From assembly GCF_029537395.1 (NCBI RefSeq), contig NZ_CP120677.1, forward strand, positions 2,876,566 through 2,940,565: 64,000 bases of DNA. The letters run 5' to 3'. The notes below the pieces were generated by a model. That model was not told where the DNA came from. It did no database searches and worked only from the letters and a program-made list of their open reading frames with translations. Below are positions 19,280-26,930 of the stretch, in pieces. The DNA is from Tissierella sp. Yu-01 (GTDB taxonomy: Bacteria; Bacillota; Clostridia; Tissierellales; Tissierellaceae). Position numbers and translations under genes: made by a program. The number at the start of each line of letters is the position of its first letter. Within the stretch, counting starts at the first letter, position 1.

Positions 19280-19693
19280 GTGAATAATGCAACTCAGTAT
19301 AAAACTAAGCAAAAAGAAGCAATTCGTACTTATATGCAATCCTTGCAGGGGGAGCATGTAACGGTTAATCAAATTGCAAATCATTTTGATACAATTGGTC
19401 AAAGGATTGGTATAACAACAATCTATAGATATCTTGATAAACTTGTAGAAGAGAAAAAGGTTAAAAAGTATATGATAGATGGAGTGACTGGAGCCTGTTT
19501 TCAGTATGTTGATGAACGAGAGCATCCCCAAGAGCATTTTCATTTTAAATGTGAGGGATGTGGTGAATTAATTCATTTTCAATGTGAATCATTAAAACAT
19601 GCACAGGTACACTTATTAAAGGATCATGGTTTTAATATAGATACAGCAAAGGTTATATTTTATGGAATATGCAATCAATGCTCAAATAGATAG
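19280..19693 (+). CDS. zur: Fur family zinc regulator (Zur-like)
   Basis: This 137-residue repressor has an N-terminal winged helix (IGITTIYRYLDKLVEEKKV) and a C-terminal metal domain with HFHFKCEGCGELIHF and a closing CNQC, so both structural CxxC pairs are present. The start is a GTG at 19280; the ATG overlapping it by one base runs straight into a TGA and cannot be used. AAGGAG precedes it. As the first gene of an operon with znuACB and with a Fur box on its own promoter, it is probably the zinc sensor and autoregulated. Confidence 0.87.
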   Translation: MNNATQYKTKQKEAIRTYMQSLQGEHVTVNQIANHFDTIGQRIGITTIYRYLDKLVEEKKVKKYMIDGVTGACFQYVDEREHPQEHFHFKCEGCGELIHFQCESLKHAQVHLLKDHGFNIDTAKVIFYGICNQCSNR

Positions 19694-19736
19694 TTGTGTT
19701 GAAGTATATATATAAATGCTTAGAGGAGAGTAATAG

Positions 19737-20045
19737 ATGGATTATAGAAAAATGGATATAAAAAGAAAAGTTACCTTATTCCTATGCATTTGTGTTTTTG
19801 CTCTCTATTTATTTTCAACATTTTTAACCATCTATGAGGCTGATCATGATTGTACTAGTGAAGTTTGCCTTATATGTATCATTATACATACAGCAGAAAA
19901 GGTTTTAAAGCAGGTATCTTTAATAAAGGCTGCTTTATGGGATCTACTTTTTTTAAATGTTAACAAAGCTCTCATACTTGAAGCAATCTTATTGATATTA
20001 ATTGCTTCTACGCCTGTAGAACTTAAAGTGAAGATGAACAATTAA
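19737..20045 (+). CDS. Small two-helix membrane protein with a Cys/His motif, zinc operon
   Basis: This 102-residue protein has two membrane helices (about 12-32 and 76-94) around a loop with DHDCTSEVCLICIIIHTAEK. The D-H-D-C-x4-C-x2-C pattern looks like a metal-binding site. Similar small proteins occur beside zinc ABC transporters in clostridia. An accessory or metal-sensing role in uptake is inference. GGAGAG precedes the ATG. Confidence 0.65.
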   Translation: MDYRKMDIKRKVTLFLCICVFALYLFSTFLTIYEADHDCTSEVCLICIIIHTAEKVLKQVSLIKAALWDLLFLNVNKALILEAILLILIASTPVELKVKMNN

Positions 20046-20189
20046 AAAAACCTTCAATTTTCAACAATATAACAAGGAGGAGTTGTCCTTCCTTGTTGTG
20101 GCATGTGATGCAATTGTCTCCATGGCTTAAGATAGGAAATGGTTCTAAACAGTCTATGGATTATTAAATTGAAAACTAGGAGGTTTTTT
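20045..20189 (+). promoter_or_regulatory. Structured leader masking the znuA ribosome site
   Basis: AAAAAACCTTC (20045-20055) pairs with GGAGGTTTTTT (20179-20189; one G-U), and TTTTCAA (20058-20064) pairs with TTGAAAA (20169-20175). That gives about 18 bp of long-range stem that swallows the AGGAGG of znuA. Inside lie a strong hairpin AACAAGGAGG / CC-TCCTTGTT (20071-20097) and GCAT-GTG-ATGC (20101-20111). It matches no riboswitch class I know. Confidence 0.55.
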
Positions 20190-20194
20190 AATAT

Positions 20195-21244
20195 ATGAAA
20201 CAAATTTTATCTATATTTTTAATTATTGTTATAGTTATAGTCCCTTTAGTGGGATGTCAATCACTTGAGACAAATAATATTGAAAGTAATAAAATTAAAG
20301 TAGTTACAACAATTTTCCCTCAATATGATTTTGTTCGACAGATAGCAGGAAATAATGTAGATTTAACTATGTTACTGAAACCAGGTATGGAGAGCCATTC
20401 TTATGAGCCATCTCCTCAAGATATTATAAAAATTCAAGAAGCTGATTTATTCATCTATGTAGGCGGAGAAAATGATATATGGGTAGATGAAATTATTGGT
20501 TCAATGGGAGATCAGGGGCCTAAAACGATGAAACTTATAGACTATGTGGATACTGTCATGGAGGAGATAGTTGAAGGCATGGAGCATGACCATGATCACG
20601 AGCATAATCATGAAGAAGAACACGATCAAGAAGTTCATGAAGAACATGATCATGAACATAGTCATGAAGAAGACAATGAGGATCACGAAGACCATGATGA
20701 AAACCATGAAGAGGAAGTAATAGATGAACATGTGTGGACTTCTCCTAAAAATGCGATCGAAATCGTTAACGCAATTACAGAAAATCTAAGTAACTTAGAT
20801 CCAGATAATGAGGAAAACTATAGAATTCAAGGTAATGACTATATTAAAAAATTAAATGAATTAGATTTGGAATTTACTAAAGTAGTAAATAATTCTAAAC
20901 GAAAAACTCTTGTCTTTGGCGATCGTTTCCCATTCAGATATTTTGCGGATGAATATGGTCTAGAATATTATGCTCCATTTTCTGGTTGTTCAAGTGAGAC
21001 AGAGGCCAGTGCATCAACAATTGCATTTCTTATTGATAAGATAAAAGAGGAAAATATACCGGTAGTGTTTAAAATTGAACTAAGTAATGGGAAAATAGCG
21101 GAAACGTTGGCAGAACCTGTGAATGGAAGGACCTTAACTCTTCACTCTTGTCACAATGTAACGAGGGATGAATTAGAGGAAGGAGTAACCTATTTGTCCC
21201 TTATGGAACAAAACGTAGAGACATTGAAGGAGGCATTGAATTAG
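20195..21244 (+). CDS. znuA: Zinc ABC transporter substrate-binding lipoprotein
   Basis: This 349-residue cluster-A1 binding protein starts with a lipoprotein signal (lipobox LVGC at about residue 21). VVTTIFPQYDFVRQIAGNNVDL and LLKPGMESHSYEPSPQDI carry the first metal histidine. A His/Glu/Asp-rich loop of about 50 residues (about 130-178) is the ZnuA-type acidic histidine loop, and HVWTSPKN follows. This points to zinc, not manganese. The AGGAGG before the ATG lies inside a long-range stem. It is coupled to znuC one base downstream. Confidence 0.95.
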   Translation: MKQILSIFLIIVIVIVPLVGCQSLETNNIESNKIKVVTTIFPQYDFVRQIAGNNVDLTMLLKPGMESHSYEPSPQDIIKIQEADLFIYVGGENDIWVDEIIGSMGDQGPKTMKLIDYVDTVMEEIVEGMEHDHDHEHNHEEEHDQEVHEEHDHEHSHEEDNEDHEDHDENHEEEVIDEHVWTSPKNAIEIVNAITENLSNLDPDNEENYRIQGNDYIKKLNELDLEFTKVVNNSKRKTLVFGDRFPFRYFADEYGLEYYAPFSGCSSETEASASTIAFLIDKIKEENIPVVFKIELSNGKIAETLAEPVNGRTLTLHSCHNVTRDELEEGVTYLSLMEQNVETLKEALN

Positions 21245-21245
21245 T

Positions 21246-21950
21246 ATGGCTTTGATTACTTTTGAAGATGTATCCTTTGGTTACGAAGGTAAAATTGCTT
21301 GTGAAAATATTTCCTTTGAAGTTAACGCTGGTGATTACCTTTGCATCGTTGGTGAAAATGGTTCTGGAAAAAGCACTCTTATAAAGGGGTTACTAGGATT
21401 AAAGAATCCATGTGCTGGGAAGCTTTACACAGGTGATGGGCTGAAGCAAACTGAGATAGGATATCTCCCTCAACAAACTCCTGTGCAGAAAGATTTTCCG
21501 GCTAGTGTGTATGAGGTTGTACTGTCTGGCTGTCTAAACAATATGGGTCTTAAGCCTTTTTATACTAAGTTGGAAAAGCAGCTGGTACGCAAAAACATGG
21601 AAAAGTTAGGAATTGAGTCATTGAAAAATCATTGCTATAGAGAACTTTCGGGTGGACAACAGCAGCGTGTTCTACTGGCTCGTGCACTTTGTGCAACAAA
21701 AAAACTTTTGTTATTGGATGAACCTGTTACTGGATTGGATCCAATTGCTGCTAATTCTCTTTATAAACTAATTTCTCAACTTAATAAAGAAGGTGTCACC
21801 ATCATAATGGTATCCCATGACATACACCATGCGGTATCACAAGCAGGACTAATCCTGCATATGAATAAATCTCCACTGTTTTTTGGAAAGACTGAAGATT
21901 ATATAAGAAGTGATATCGGTAAAGTCTTTGCAGGAGGGGATGTTAAATGA
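21246..21950 (+). CDS. znuC: Zinc ABC transporter ATPase
   Basis: This 234-residue ATPase has Walker A GENGSGKST (about 37-45), signature LSGGQQQRVLLARAL, Walker B LLLDEP and switch His in VSHDIHH. GGAGG inside the end of znuA is its ribosome site. Its stop overlaps the znuB start by four bases (ATGA). Confidence 0.95.
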   Translation: MALITFEDVSFGYEGKIACENISFEVNAGDYLCIVGENGSGKSTLIKGLLGLKNPCAGKLYTGDGLKQTEIGYLPQQTPVQKDFPASVYEVVLSGCLNNMGLKPFYTKLEKQLVRKNMEKLGIESLKNHCYRELSGGQQQRVLLARALCATKKLLLLDEPVTGLDPIAANSLYKLISQLNKEGVTIIMVSHDIHHAVSQAGLILHMNKSPLFFGKTEDYIRSDIGKVFAGGDVK

Positions 21951-22768
21951 TTGATTTATTATCTGAAATATTTTCTTATACATTTATGGTAAGAGCTGTT
22001 ATAGTTGGTATTCTTGTAGCTCTTTGCGCAGCACTTTTAGGTGTAAGTTTGGTTTTAAAGAGATACTCAATGATTGGAGATGGACTTTCTCATGTAGGAT
22101 TTGGCGCTTTAGCCATATCAACAGCCCTTAATGCAGCACCACTTACTGTATCTATTCCAATTGTAGTATTAGCAGCATTTTTGTTGTTAAGGATTAGTGA
22201 GAGTAGCAAGATTAAAGGTGATGCAGCTATTGCTTTGATTTCTACAAGTTCTCTTGCCATTGGTGTAATTGTGATATCCATGACTACAGGCATGAATACA
22301 GATGTATGTAACTATATGTTTGGTAGCATATTGGCAATGAGTAAGGATGATGTGACTCTAAGTATTATATTGTCAACTGTAGTCATATTATTATTTGTAG
22401 TATTCTATCACAAGATATTTGCAGTTACATTTGATGAGAATTTTGCAAAAGCAACTGGAATAAAAGCGAATCTATATAATATGTTGATTGCACTTTTAAC
22501 AGCTTTGACAATTGTTTTAGGAATGCGTATGATGGGTGCTTTGCTGATATCAAGCCTTATAATCTTTCCTGCACTGACATCAATGCGCCTGTGCAAACAG
22601 TTTAAATCGGTTATATTAAGCTCGGCAATAATCTCTGTATTTTGTTTCCTGTGCGGTATAATCATATCATATGTTTATTCAACTCCAACAGGTGCAAGTG
22701 TAGTTGCCGTTAACATTGTGTTGTTTCTTGTATACTCAGGGATTGATTTTATAAAAGGGAGGGCTTAA
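21947..22768 (+). CDS. znuB: Zinc ABC transporter permease
   Basis: This 273-residue ABC-3 family permease has about 8-9 helices, including LVLKRYSMIGDGLSHVGFGA at the N terminus and GMRMMGALLISSLIIFPAL in the C-terminal half, both standard for ZnuB/TroC proteins. It is fused to the operon by the overlap with znuC. Confidence 0.95.
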   Translation: MIDLLSEIFSYTFMVRAVIVGILVALCAALLGVSLVLKRYSMIGDGLSHVGFGALAISTALNAAPLTVSIPIVVLAAFLLLRISESSKIKGDAAIALISTSSLAIGVIVISMTTGMNTDVCNYMFGSILAMSKDDVTLSIILSTVVILLFVVFYHKIFAVTFDENFAKATGIKANLYNMLIALLTALTIVLGMRMMGALLISSLIIFPALTSMRLCKQFKSVILSSAIISVFCFLCGIIISYVYSTPTGASVVAVNIVLFLVYSGIDFIKGRA

Positions 22769-22773
22769 TAGAT

Positions 22774-23328
22774 ATGAAAAGATTAATTATCATAGCTGCT
22801 TTTTTGATACTTACTTTAACAGGATGTGCCTCTGAGAAATCAGGAGCAAGCTTTCAGCCATCAGAAACCAAAGAAATTGATAATGGCTTAGCATCATCTA
22901 TAGAAAAAACTCCAAAGGAAACTAATAAATCTGAGGAAGATATAAAGAATAATATTTCTGAGGTTGATTCTGAAATTATAGAAATCAATGAAAAAGTGTT
23001 TTTGGCTCAGATTGATGATATCTACTATAATTATGAGGACTATAAAGATAAGACTATTAAACTAGAGGGGATGTATGGAGTATTTTACTCTTGGGATGGA
23101 GAAAGTTCTGCAAGTGTAGTATATAGAAATGGGCCGGGATGCTGTGGTAATGATGGCTGGGGAGGGTTTTTACTTAATTACGATGGTGAATATCCATCTG
23201 AGAATGATTGGATTGAGGTTATAGGTAAACCCGAGCTGGTTGCGAATGATGAATTTATGGATCTATATCTTAATGTTATTAGCATTAAAGTTATGGAAGT
23301 TAGAGGAGCAGAATTCGTTTCTCAATAG
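22774..23328 (+). CDS. Lipoprotein of the zinc operon, DUF1980-like
   Basis: This 184-residue protein is five bases after znuB. The lipobox is LTGC at about residue 18, and a charged linker of about 50 residues follows. The folded domain from about residue 72 contains KTIKLEGMYGVFYS and RNGPGCCGNDGWGGF, resembling the CC-containing C-terminal domain of the YcgQ/DUF1980 family. The twin cysteine could hold a metal. The position suggests a surface zinc-handling partner of ZnuA (inference). GGAGGG is its ribosome site. Confidence 0.72.
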   Translation: MKRLIIIAAFLILTLTGCASEKSGASFQPSETKEIDNGLASSIEKTPKETNKSEEDIKNNISEVDSEIIEINEKVFLAQIDDIYYNYEDYKDKTIKLEGMYGVFYSWDGESSASVVYRNGPGCCGNDGWGGFLLNYDGEYPSENDWIEVIGKPELVANDEFMDLYLNVISIKVMEVRGAEFVSQ

Positions 23329-23353
23329 ATATTTGAATAATATTAATAAGCTA

Positions 23354-23391
23354 AGAAAAAACTCCAATAATAAAAATGTGGAGTTTTTTCT
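23354..23391 (+). terminator. Terminator of the zinc operon
   Basis: Stem AGAAAAAACTCCA / TGGAGTTTTTTCT is followed by T-rich sequence. Confidence 0.88.
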
Positions 23392-23496
23392 TGTAGATAT
23401 ATAATATAAGGTTACAATATGATTAAATTTACTCTAATTTCAATAGGTATATGATATAATGTTTAAATTAATATAAATATAGTAGGGAGCTGTAAA

Positions 23497-24300
23497 ATGA
23501 ACTTTAAACGATACATATTATTATTAGTTATAATAGGAGTTTTATTTGCTATATATAACTATTATCAAATAAGTAAATTTCATATAAATAAGGTTAAGTT
23601 AAATTCAAATAAGTTAATTAATCCTTTGAGAATTACCCAGATAACAGATTTTCATTCAAATGAGAATATAAATCTAAAAAAGCTTTTTTCTGATATCAAG
23701 GGGTTTAACCCAGATATAATTGTCATTACAGGGGATTTGATAGATTATAAGACTAGGGATCTAACTATGGCGTTTAAAATATTGGAACAAGCTAAAAAAA
23801 TAACAGATCGAGTATATTTCGTTAGTGGAAACCACGAAACTAATCATGTGCTAGAAGATGAATTCTATAATGGATTAGCTCAATATGAGGTCACAGTTTT
23901 AGATGATATATCAACAGAAGTAAGATTAAATGAGAACGAAATCAGCATATTAGGAGCTTCTTTCTTTGCTGAAAAAGATGATTTTGAAGGTATTTACAAG
24001 GATATAAGTGAGAAGGGATATAACATACTATTATCTCATTCTCCTAATAGACCAATAATGTATATAAACGAAAAGCTAGATTTGATTTTATCTGGTCACA
24101 CCCATGGAGGACAGGTAAGATTACCAATAATAGGTGGTATAATAGCACCAGGGCAAGGATTCTTCCCTAAATATGATAAGGGATTATTTAAATTTGGCAA
24201 TACAACATTATATATAGATAGTGGCTTAGGAAATAGCGTATATCCTATTAGGATGTTTAATAGAGTGCAGATAAGCAATATCGAAATTCTACCTAGGTAA
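23497..24300 (+). CDS. Membrane-anchored metallophosphoesterase (YkuE-like)
   Basis: This 267-residue protein has an N-terminal anchor (about 5-24). The dinuclear-metal motifs are all in place: ITDFHSN (the D-x-H motif), ITGDLID, SGNHETN, LSHSPN and SGHTHGGQVRLP. Substrates in this class include phospholipid headgroups and UDP-diacylglucosamine; none can be assigned here. GGGAG precedes the ATG. It is a single gene between the zinc operon and tRNA-Arg. Confidence 0.9.
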   Translation: MNFKRYILLLVIIGVLFAIYNYYQISKFHINKVKLNSNKLINPLRITQITDFHSNENINLKKLFSDIKGFNPDIIVITGDLIDYKTRDLTMAFKILEQAKKITDRVYFVSGNHETNHVLEDEFYNGLAQYEVTVLDDISTEVRLNENEISILGASFFAEKDDFEGIYKDISEKGYNILLSHSPNRPIMYINEKLDLILSGHTHGGQVRLPIIGGIIAPGQGFFPKYDKGLFKFGNTTLYIDSGLGNSVYPIRMFNRVQISNIEILPR

Positions 24301-24336
24301 TAGAGTAAAATTGAAAGCCCGCTGTTATTAAGGAAA

Positions 24337-24365
24337 TTGACAAATGTTAGTTTATAAAGTATTAT
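24337..24365 (+). promoter_or_regulatory. Promoter of tRNA-Arg
   Basis: TTGACA (24337-24342), 17-bp spacer, TATTAT (24360-24365), about 10 bases from the likely transcription start and 16 bases before the tRNA. Confidence 0.75.
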
Positions 24366-24381
24366 ACTAATGTATTCCTTT

Positions 24382-24458
24382 GCATCCGTAGCTCAATTGG
24401 ATAGAGTAGCTGGCTTCGAACCAGTTGGTTGGGGGTTCGAGTCCCTCCGGGTGTGCCA
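24382..24458 (+). tRNA. tRNA-Arg (TCG)
   Basis: Acceptor GCATCCG pairs with CGGGTGT with wobble pairs. The anticodon loop CTTCGAA gives TCG. The T arm GGGGGTTCGAGTCCCTC is normal and CCA is encoded. Confidence 0.93.
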
Positions 24459-24468
24459 AAATACACAT

Positions 24469-24508
24469 AATCCGAACCATATCCTTGGAGACGTGTTCGG
24501 ATTTATTT
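24469..24508 (+). terminator. Terminator after tRNA-Arg
   Basis: AATCCGAAC / GTTCGGATT stem followed by TATTTTA. Confidence 0.8.
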
Positions 24509-24625
24509 TATATCTAGATTAATCAAAATTAGTTTTAATCTCTAACTTTTTGAAAGCAACGTCAGCGATAAATTTTTTCCACTATTACTACAGAAGATTA
24601 GGACAACCCTCGTTTTTCATAGATT

Positions 24626-24659
24626 CACCCCGCTTTTTAACAGGAAAGCGGGGTGTTTC
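24626..24659 (+). terminator. Orphan terminator hairpin
   Basis: An 11-bp GC-rich stem CACCCCGCTTT / AAAGCGGGGTG is followed by TTTCT, with no recognisable gene between it and tRNA-Arg. It stands directly before the intron-like fragment at 24664. The rest of the 350-bp gap (24459-24811) shows no coding signal. Confidence 0.75.
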
Positions 24660-24663
24660 TCAT

Positions 24664-24712
24664 GAGACCCAGCATGGACAACAACTAGGTGGGGAAAGTC
24701 CACTACTATAAG
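24664..24712 (+). mobile_element. Group II intron 5'-end remnant
   Basis: CCCAGCATGG, ACTAG, GGTGGGGAAAGTCCA and ACTAT occur in the order and spacing seen at the 5' end of bacterial group II introns, and match the fragment at 39816. The first bases have decayed from GTGCG. It lies five bases after a terminator hairpin. No reverse transcriptase or domain V/VI is present. Confidence 0.6.
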
Positions 24713-24740
24713 AACTTAATGTAAAAATCTTAGAAATAAT

Positions 24741-24790
24741 TATGACATATTTAAGTATGTCTTGATGATGTCATATTATCTTCTTATAAT
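24741..24790 (+). promoter_or_regulatory. Promoter with repeated operator half-sites
   Basis: TTGATG (24762-24767), 17-bp spacer, TATAAT (24785-24790). Around the -35 lie TATGACAT (24741-24748), TATGTC (24756-24761) and ATGTCATA (24768-24775), giving two overlapping inverted repeats. This is a plausible autoregulatory operator for the regulator at 24812. Confidence 0.6.
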
Positions 24791-24811
24791 AAAAGTAAGA
24801 GGTATGAAGAT

Positions 24812-25384
24812 ATGCAAATCAATAGACTATTCGAAATGGTATATTTATTGTTAAATAAAGAGAATACCACCGCTGGAGAACTGGCAGAGTATTTTGAGGT
24901 TTCACGGCGCACTATTTATCGTGATGTGGAGCTTTTGTCTTCAGCAGGTATTCCTATTTATATGACCAAAGGCAAGGGCGGTGGAATATCACTTTTGCCA
25001 AACTTTGTTTTGAATAAAACAGTGCTGACCGAGAGTGAAAAATTTTTCAAGCTTCGTCGCATCAAAGATTTGACAGTTTTAACAGAACAATTTGATCGTA
25101 AGAGACCTCAGAAAATATTCGATGGAAACAAGGTGTTCCAAGATGGCTTTGTGACTATCACCCTTAAGTTTTCAAAAGAAATGGCATATCGAGTTTATGA
25201 TGAATTTCCGGAGTACGAGTTGTTCCCAGATGGCAGTTTCAAGGTAAAGCTTACAATGCCCCGAGGAGAATGGGTGTATTACTACCTCACTACTTTTGGT
25301 GAGCATTGCGAGATATTAGAGCCAATAGATATTCGCCTGCAAATGAAAGAAAAACTCCAAAAAACTTTAACAAAATATCTTTAA
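24812..25384 (+). CDS. YafY-type HTH regulator with the core of its WYL domain deleted
   Basis: This 190-residue protein has an intact N-terminal winged helix (GELAEYFEVSRRTIYRDVEL) and the usual GKGGGISLLPNFVLNKTVLTE linker. At about residue 77 it jumps directly to FKLRRIKDLTVL, the sequence that normally follows the WYL motif. About 100 residues present in family members of about 300 are missing, without breaking the frame. The C-terminal WCX-like part is kept (LEPIDIRLQMKEKL). It may be a functional mini-regulator or a decayed gene. Together with the GyrI-like and YoaP-like genes it forms a patch with more GC than its neighbours. Confidence 0.82.
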   Translation: MQINRLFEMVYLLLNKENTTAGELAEYFEVSRRTIYRDVELLSSAGIPIYMTKGKGGGISLLPNFVLNKTVLTESEKFFKLRRIKDLTVLTEQFDRKRPQKIFDGNKVFQDGFVTITLKFSKEMAYRVYDEFPEYELFPDGSFKVKLTMPRGEWVYYYLTTFGEHCEILEPIDIRLQMKEKLQKTLTKYL

Positions 25385-25445
25385 TATGACACGCTGTTGT
25401 CCATTTTGATGTGATATGCTTAGTGTGTAGATTGGAGGAGAGAAT

Positions 25446-26087
25446 ATGGGAAAAATAGATTATAAAAAGAAATTTAAAGAGCTATATCAACCCAAGACAG
25501 AGCCTTCTGTTATAGATGTGCCGGAAATGAAATTTATACAGATAGACGGAGGGGGCAATCCCAATGAGGAAAATGGTGAATATCAAACTGCTGTTGAAAC
25601 ACTGTATGCTTTGTCATATGCCATTAAAATGATGCCAAAAAGCGGTAGTACCCCACCTGACTATTTTGACTATGTTGTGCCACCACTTGAAGGGTTTTGG
25701 TGGCTTGCAGACAGTGATGAATTTGATTACAGCAGTAAGTCCAAGTTTTGCTGGACATCAATGATTCGCCAGCCGGAGTTTGTGACGGAAGAGGTGTTTA
25801 CTACCGCTTGTGAAATCACAGCAAAGAAAAAACCTCATCTTAACCTTTCGATAGCAAAGTTTGTGTCTTTTGCCGAAGGCCTTTGTGTGCAGTGTATGCA
25901 TCAAGGCAGCTTCGATGATGAGCCTATGACACTGGCAAAAATGAAAGTATTTATGTCGGAATATGGTCTGGAAAGTGACCTTTCAGACATTCGACGTCAC
26001 CATGAAATCTATCTTTCTGACCCACGAAAAGTTGATATTACAAAGATGAAAACAGTACTACGGTATCCAGTTAGGAGGACATTATGA
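25446..26087 (+). CDS. GyrI-like small-molecule-binding protein
   Basis: This 213-residue stand-alone GyrI-like (SOUL/BmrR-effector fold) protein starts MGKIDYKKKFKELYQPKTEP. VDVPEM-type strand 1 is followed by FIQIDGGGNPNE, ALSYAIKMMPK and EGFWWLAD. Such proteins bind, and in some cases hydrolyse, drug-like molecules, and often pair with YafY-type regulators, as here. GGAGGAG precedes the ATG. It ends overlapping the next gene by four bases. Confidence 0.85.
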   Translation: MGKIDYKKKFKELYQPKTEPSVIDVPEMKFIQIDGGGNPNEENGEYQTAVETLYALSYAIKMMPKSGSTPPDYFDYVVPPLEGFWWLADSDEFDYSSKSKFCWTSMIRQPEFVTEEVFTTACEITAKKKPHLNLSIAKFVSFAEGLCVQCMHQGSFDDEPMTLAKMKVFMSEYGLESDLSDIRRHHEIYLSDPRKVDITKMKTVLRYPVRRTL

Positions 26088-26842
26088 GTTTCATTGATGT
26101 GACACCGAAAAATTTAGAAAAGGAGCATATATGCTGTGCTATCTCTGATAAAAAGAGAGAGTGCTGTGTTTCCTCTAAAAAGATGTGGATGATGGATCGC
26201 TTTTCCGATGGACTTGTATTCAAAAAATTGGATGCACGAGGCAAGGTGTTTATTGAATATATTCCTGCCGAAAAAGCGTGGTGTCCGATTTCCGCTCCCA
26301 ATTATATGTACATCAACTGCTTCTGGGTATCGGGACAGTTTAAAGGACAAGGATATGCAAATCGGCTTTTGGAGCATTGCATCGTTGATGCTAAAACCAA
26401 AGGAAAATGTGGACTCACCGTACTTTCCTCCCACAAGAAACTCCCTTTTTTGTCAGACCCGCAATATCTAAAACACAAGGGGTTTCTTGTGGGGGATACG
26501 GCACTACCGTCTTTTGAATTATTGTATTTGCCTTTTGATGATAGCGCTCCAGTTCCCAAATTTAACTCTCAGGCAAAGGAGGGCGTGATTGCAGAAAAAG
26601 GACTGGTACTCTATTATTCTCATCAATGTCCTCATACCGCAAAGTATGTACCGCTTATTGCAGAGGTGGCAAATCAACATGGTGTAAAATTAGAGCTACG
26701 AAAAATTGAAACCACCCAGGAGGCACAAAATATGCCTTCACCGTGGGCAACCTACAGCCTTTTTTATCACGGAAATTTTGTGACTAACGAGATACTAAGT
26801 GAAAAGAAATTTGAAAAGATGTTAGAAAAATGGGGGCTGTAG
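26084..26842 (+). CDS. GNAT N-acetyltransferase with C-terminal YoaP domain
   Basis: This 252-residue protein has an N-terminal GNAT fold with NCFWVSGQFKGQGYANRLLEHC (acetyl-CoA loop around FKGQGYA) and a C-terminal YoaP-like thioredoxin-type domain with LYYSHQCPHTAKYVP and PSPWATYSLFYHGNFVTNE. The acceptor substrate is unknown. The ATGA overlap with the GyrI-like gene shows an operon, with the regulator at 24812 upstream. The codon and base composition are GC-richer than the flanking chromosome, which suggests transfer. Confidence 0.85.
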   Translation: MSFIDVTPKNLEKEHICCAISDKKRECCVSSKKMWMMDRFSDGLVFKKLDARGKVFIEYIPAEKAWCPISAPNYMYINCFWVSGQFKGQGYANRLLEHCIVDAKTKGKCGLTVLSSHKKLPFLSDPQYLKHKGFLVGDTALPSFELLYLPFDDSAPVPKFNSQAKEGVIAEKGLVLYYSHQCPHTAKYVPLIAEVANQHGVKLELRKIETTQEAQNMPSPWATYSLFYHGNFVTNEILSEKKFEKMLEKWGL

Positions 26843-26930
26843 CAGAAAAGCTTCGGGTGGTTTTGACAACTACAAAATCAACAACAAACACATCTGTGAT
26901 ATTTTTGCTGAAAAAGATGCATTTACAATC

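Noticed and set aside
20501-20731. 76-residue Met/Phe/Val-rich frame on the minus strand
   Set aside because: It is the complement of the His/Glu/Asp-rich loop codons of znuA, not a membrane protein.
26114-26559. Several long minus-strand and alternate plus-strand frames
   Set aside because: Shadows of the GC-richer YoaP-like gene, where stop codons are rarer by composition.
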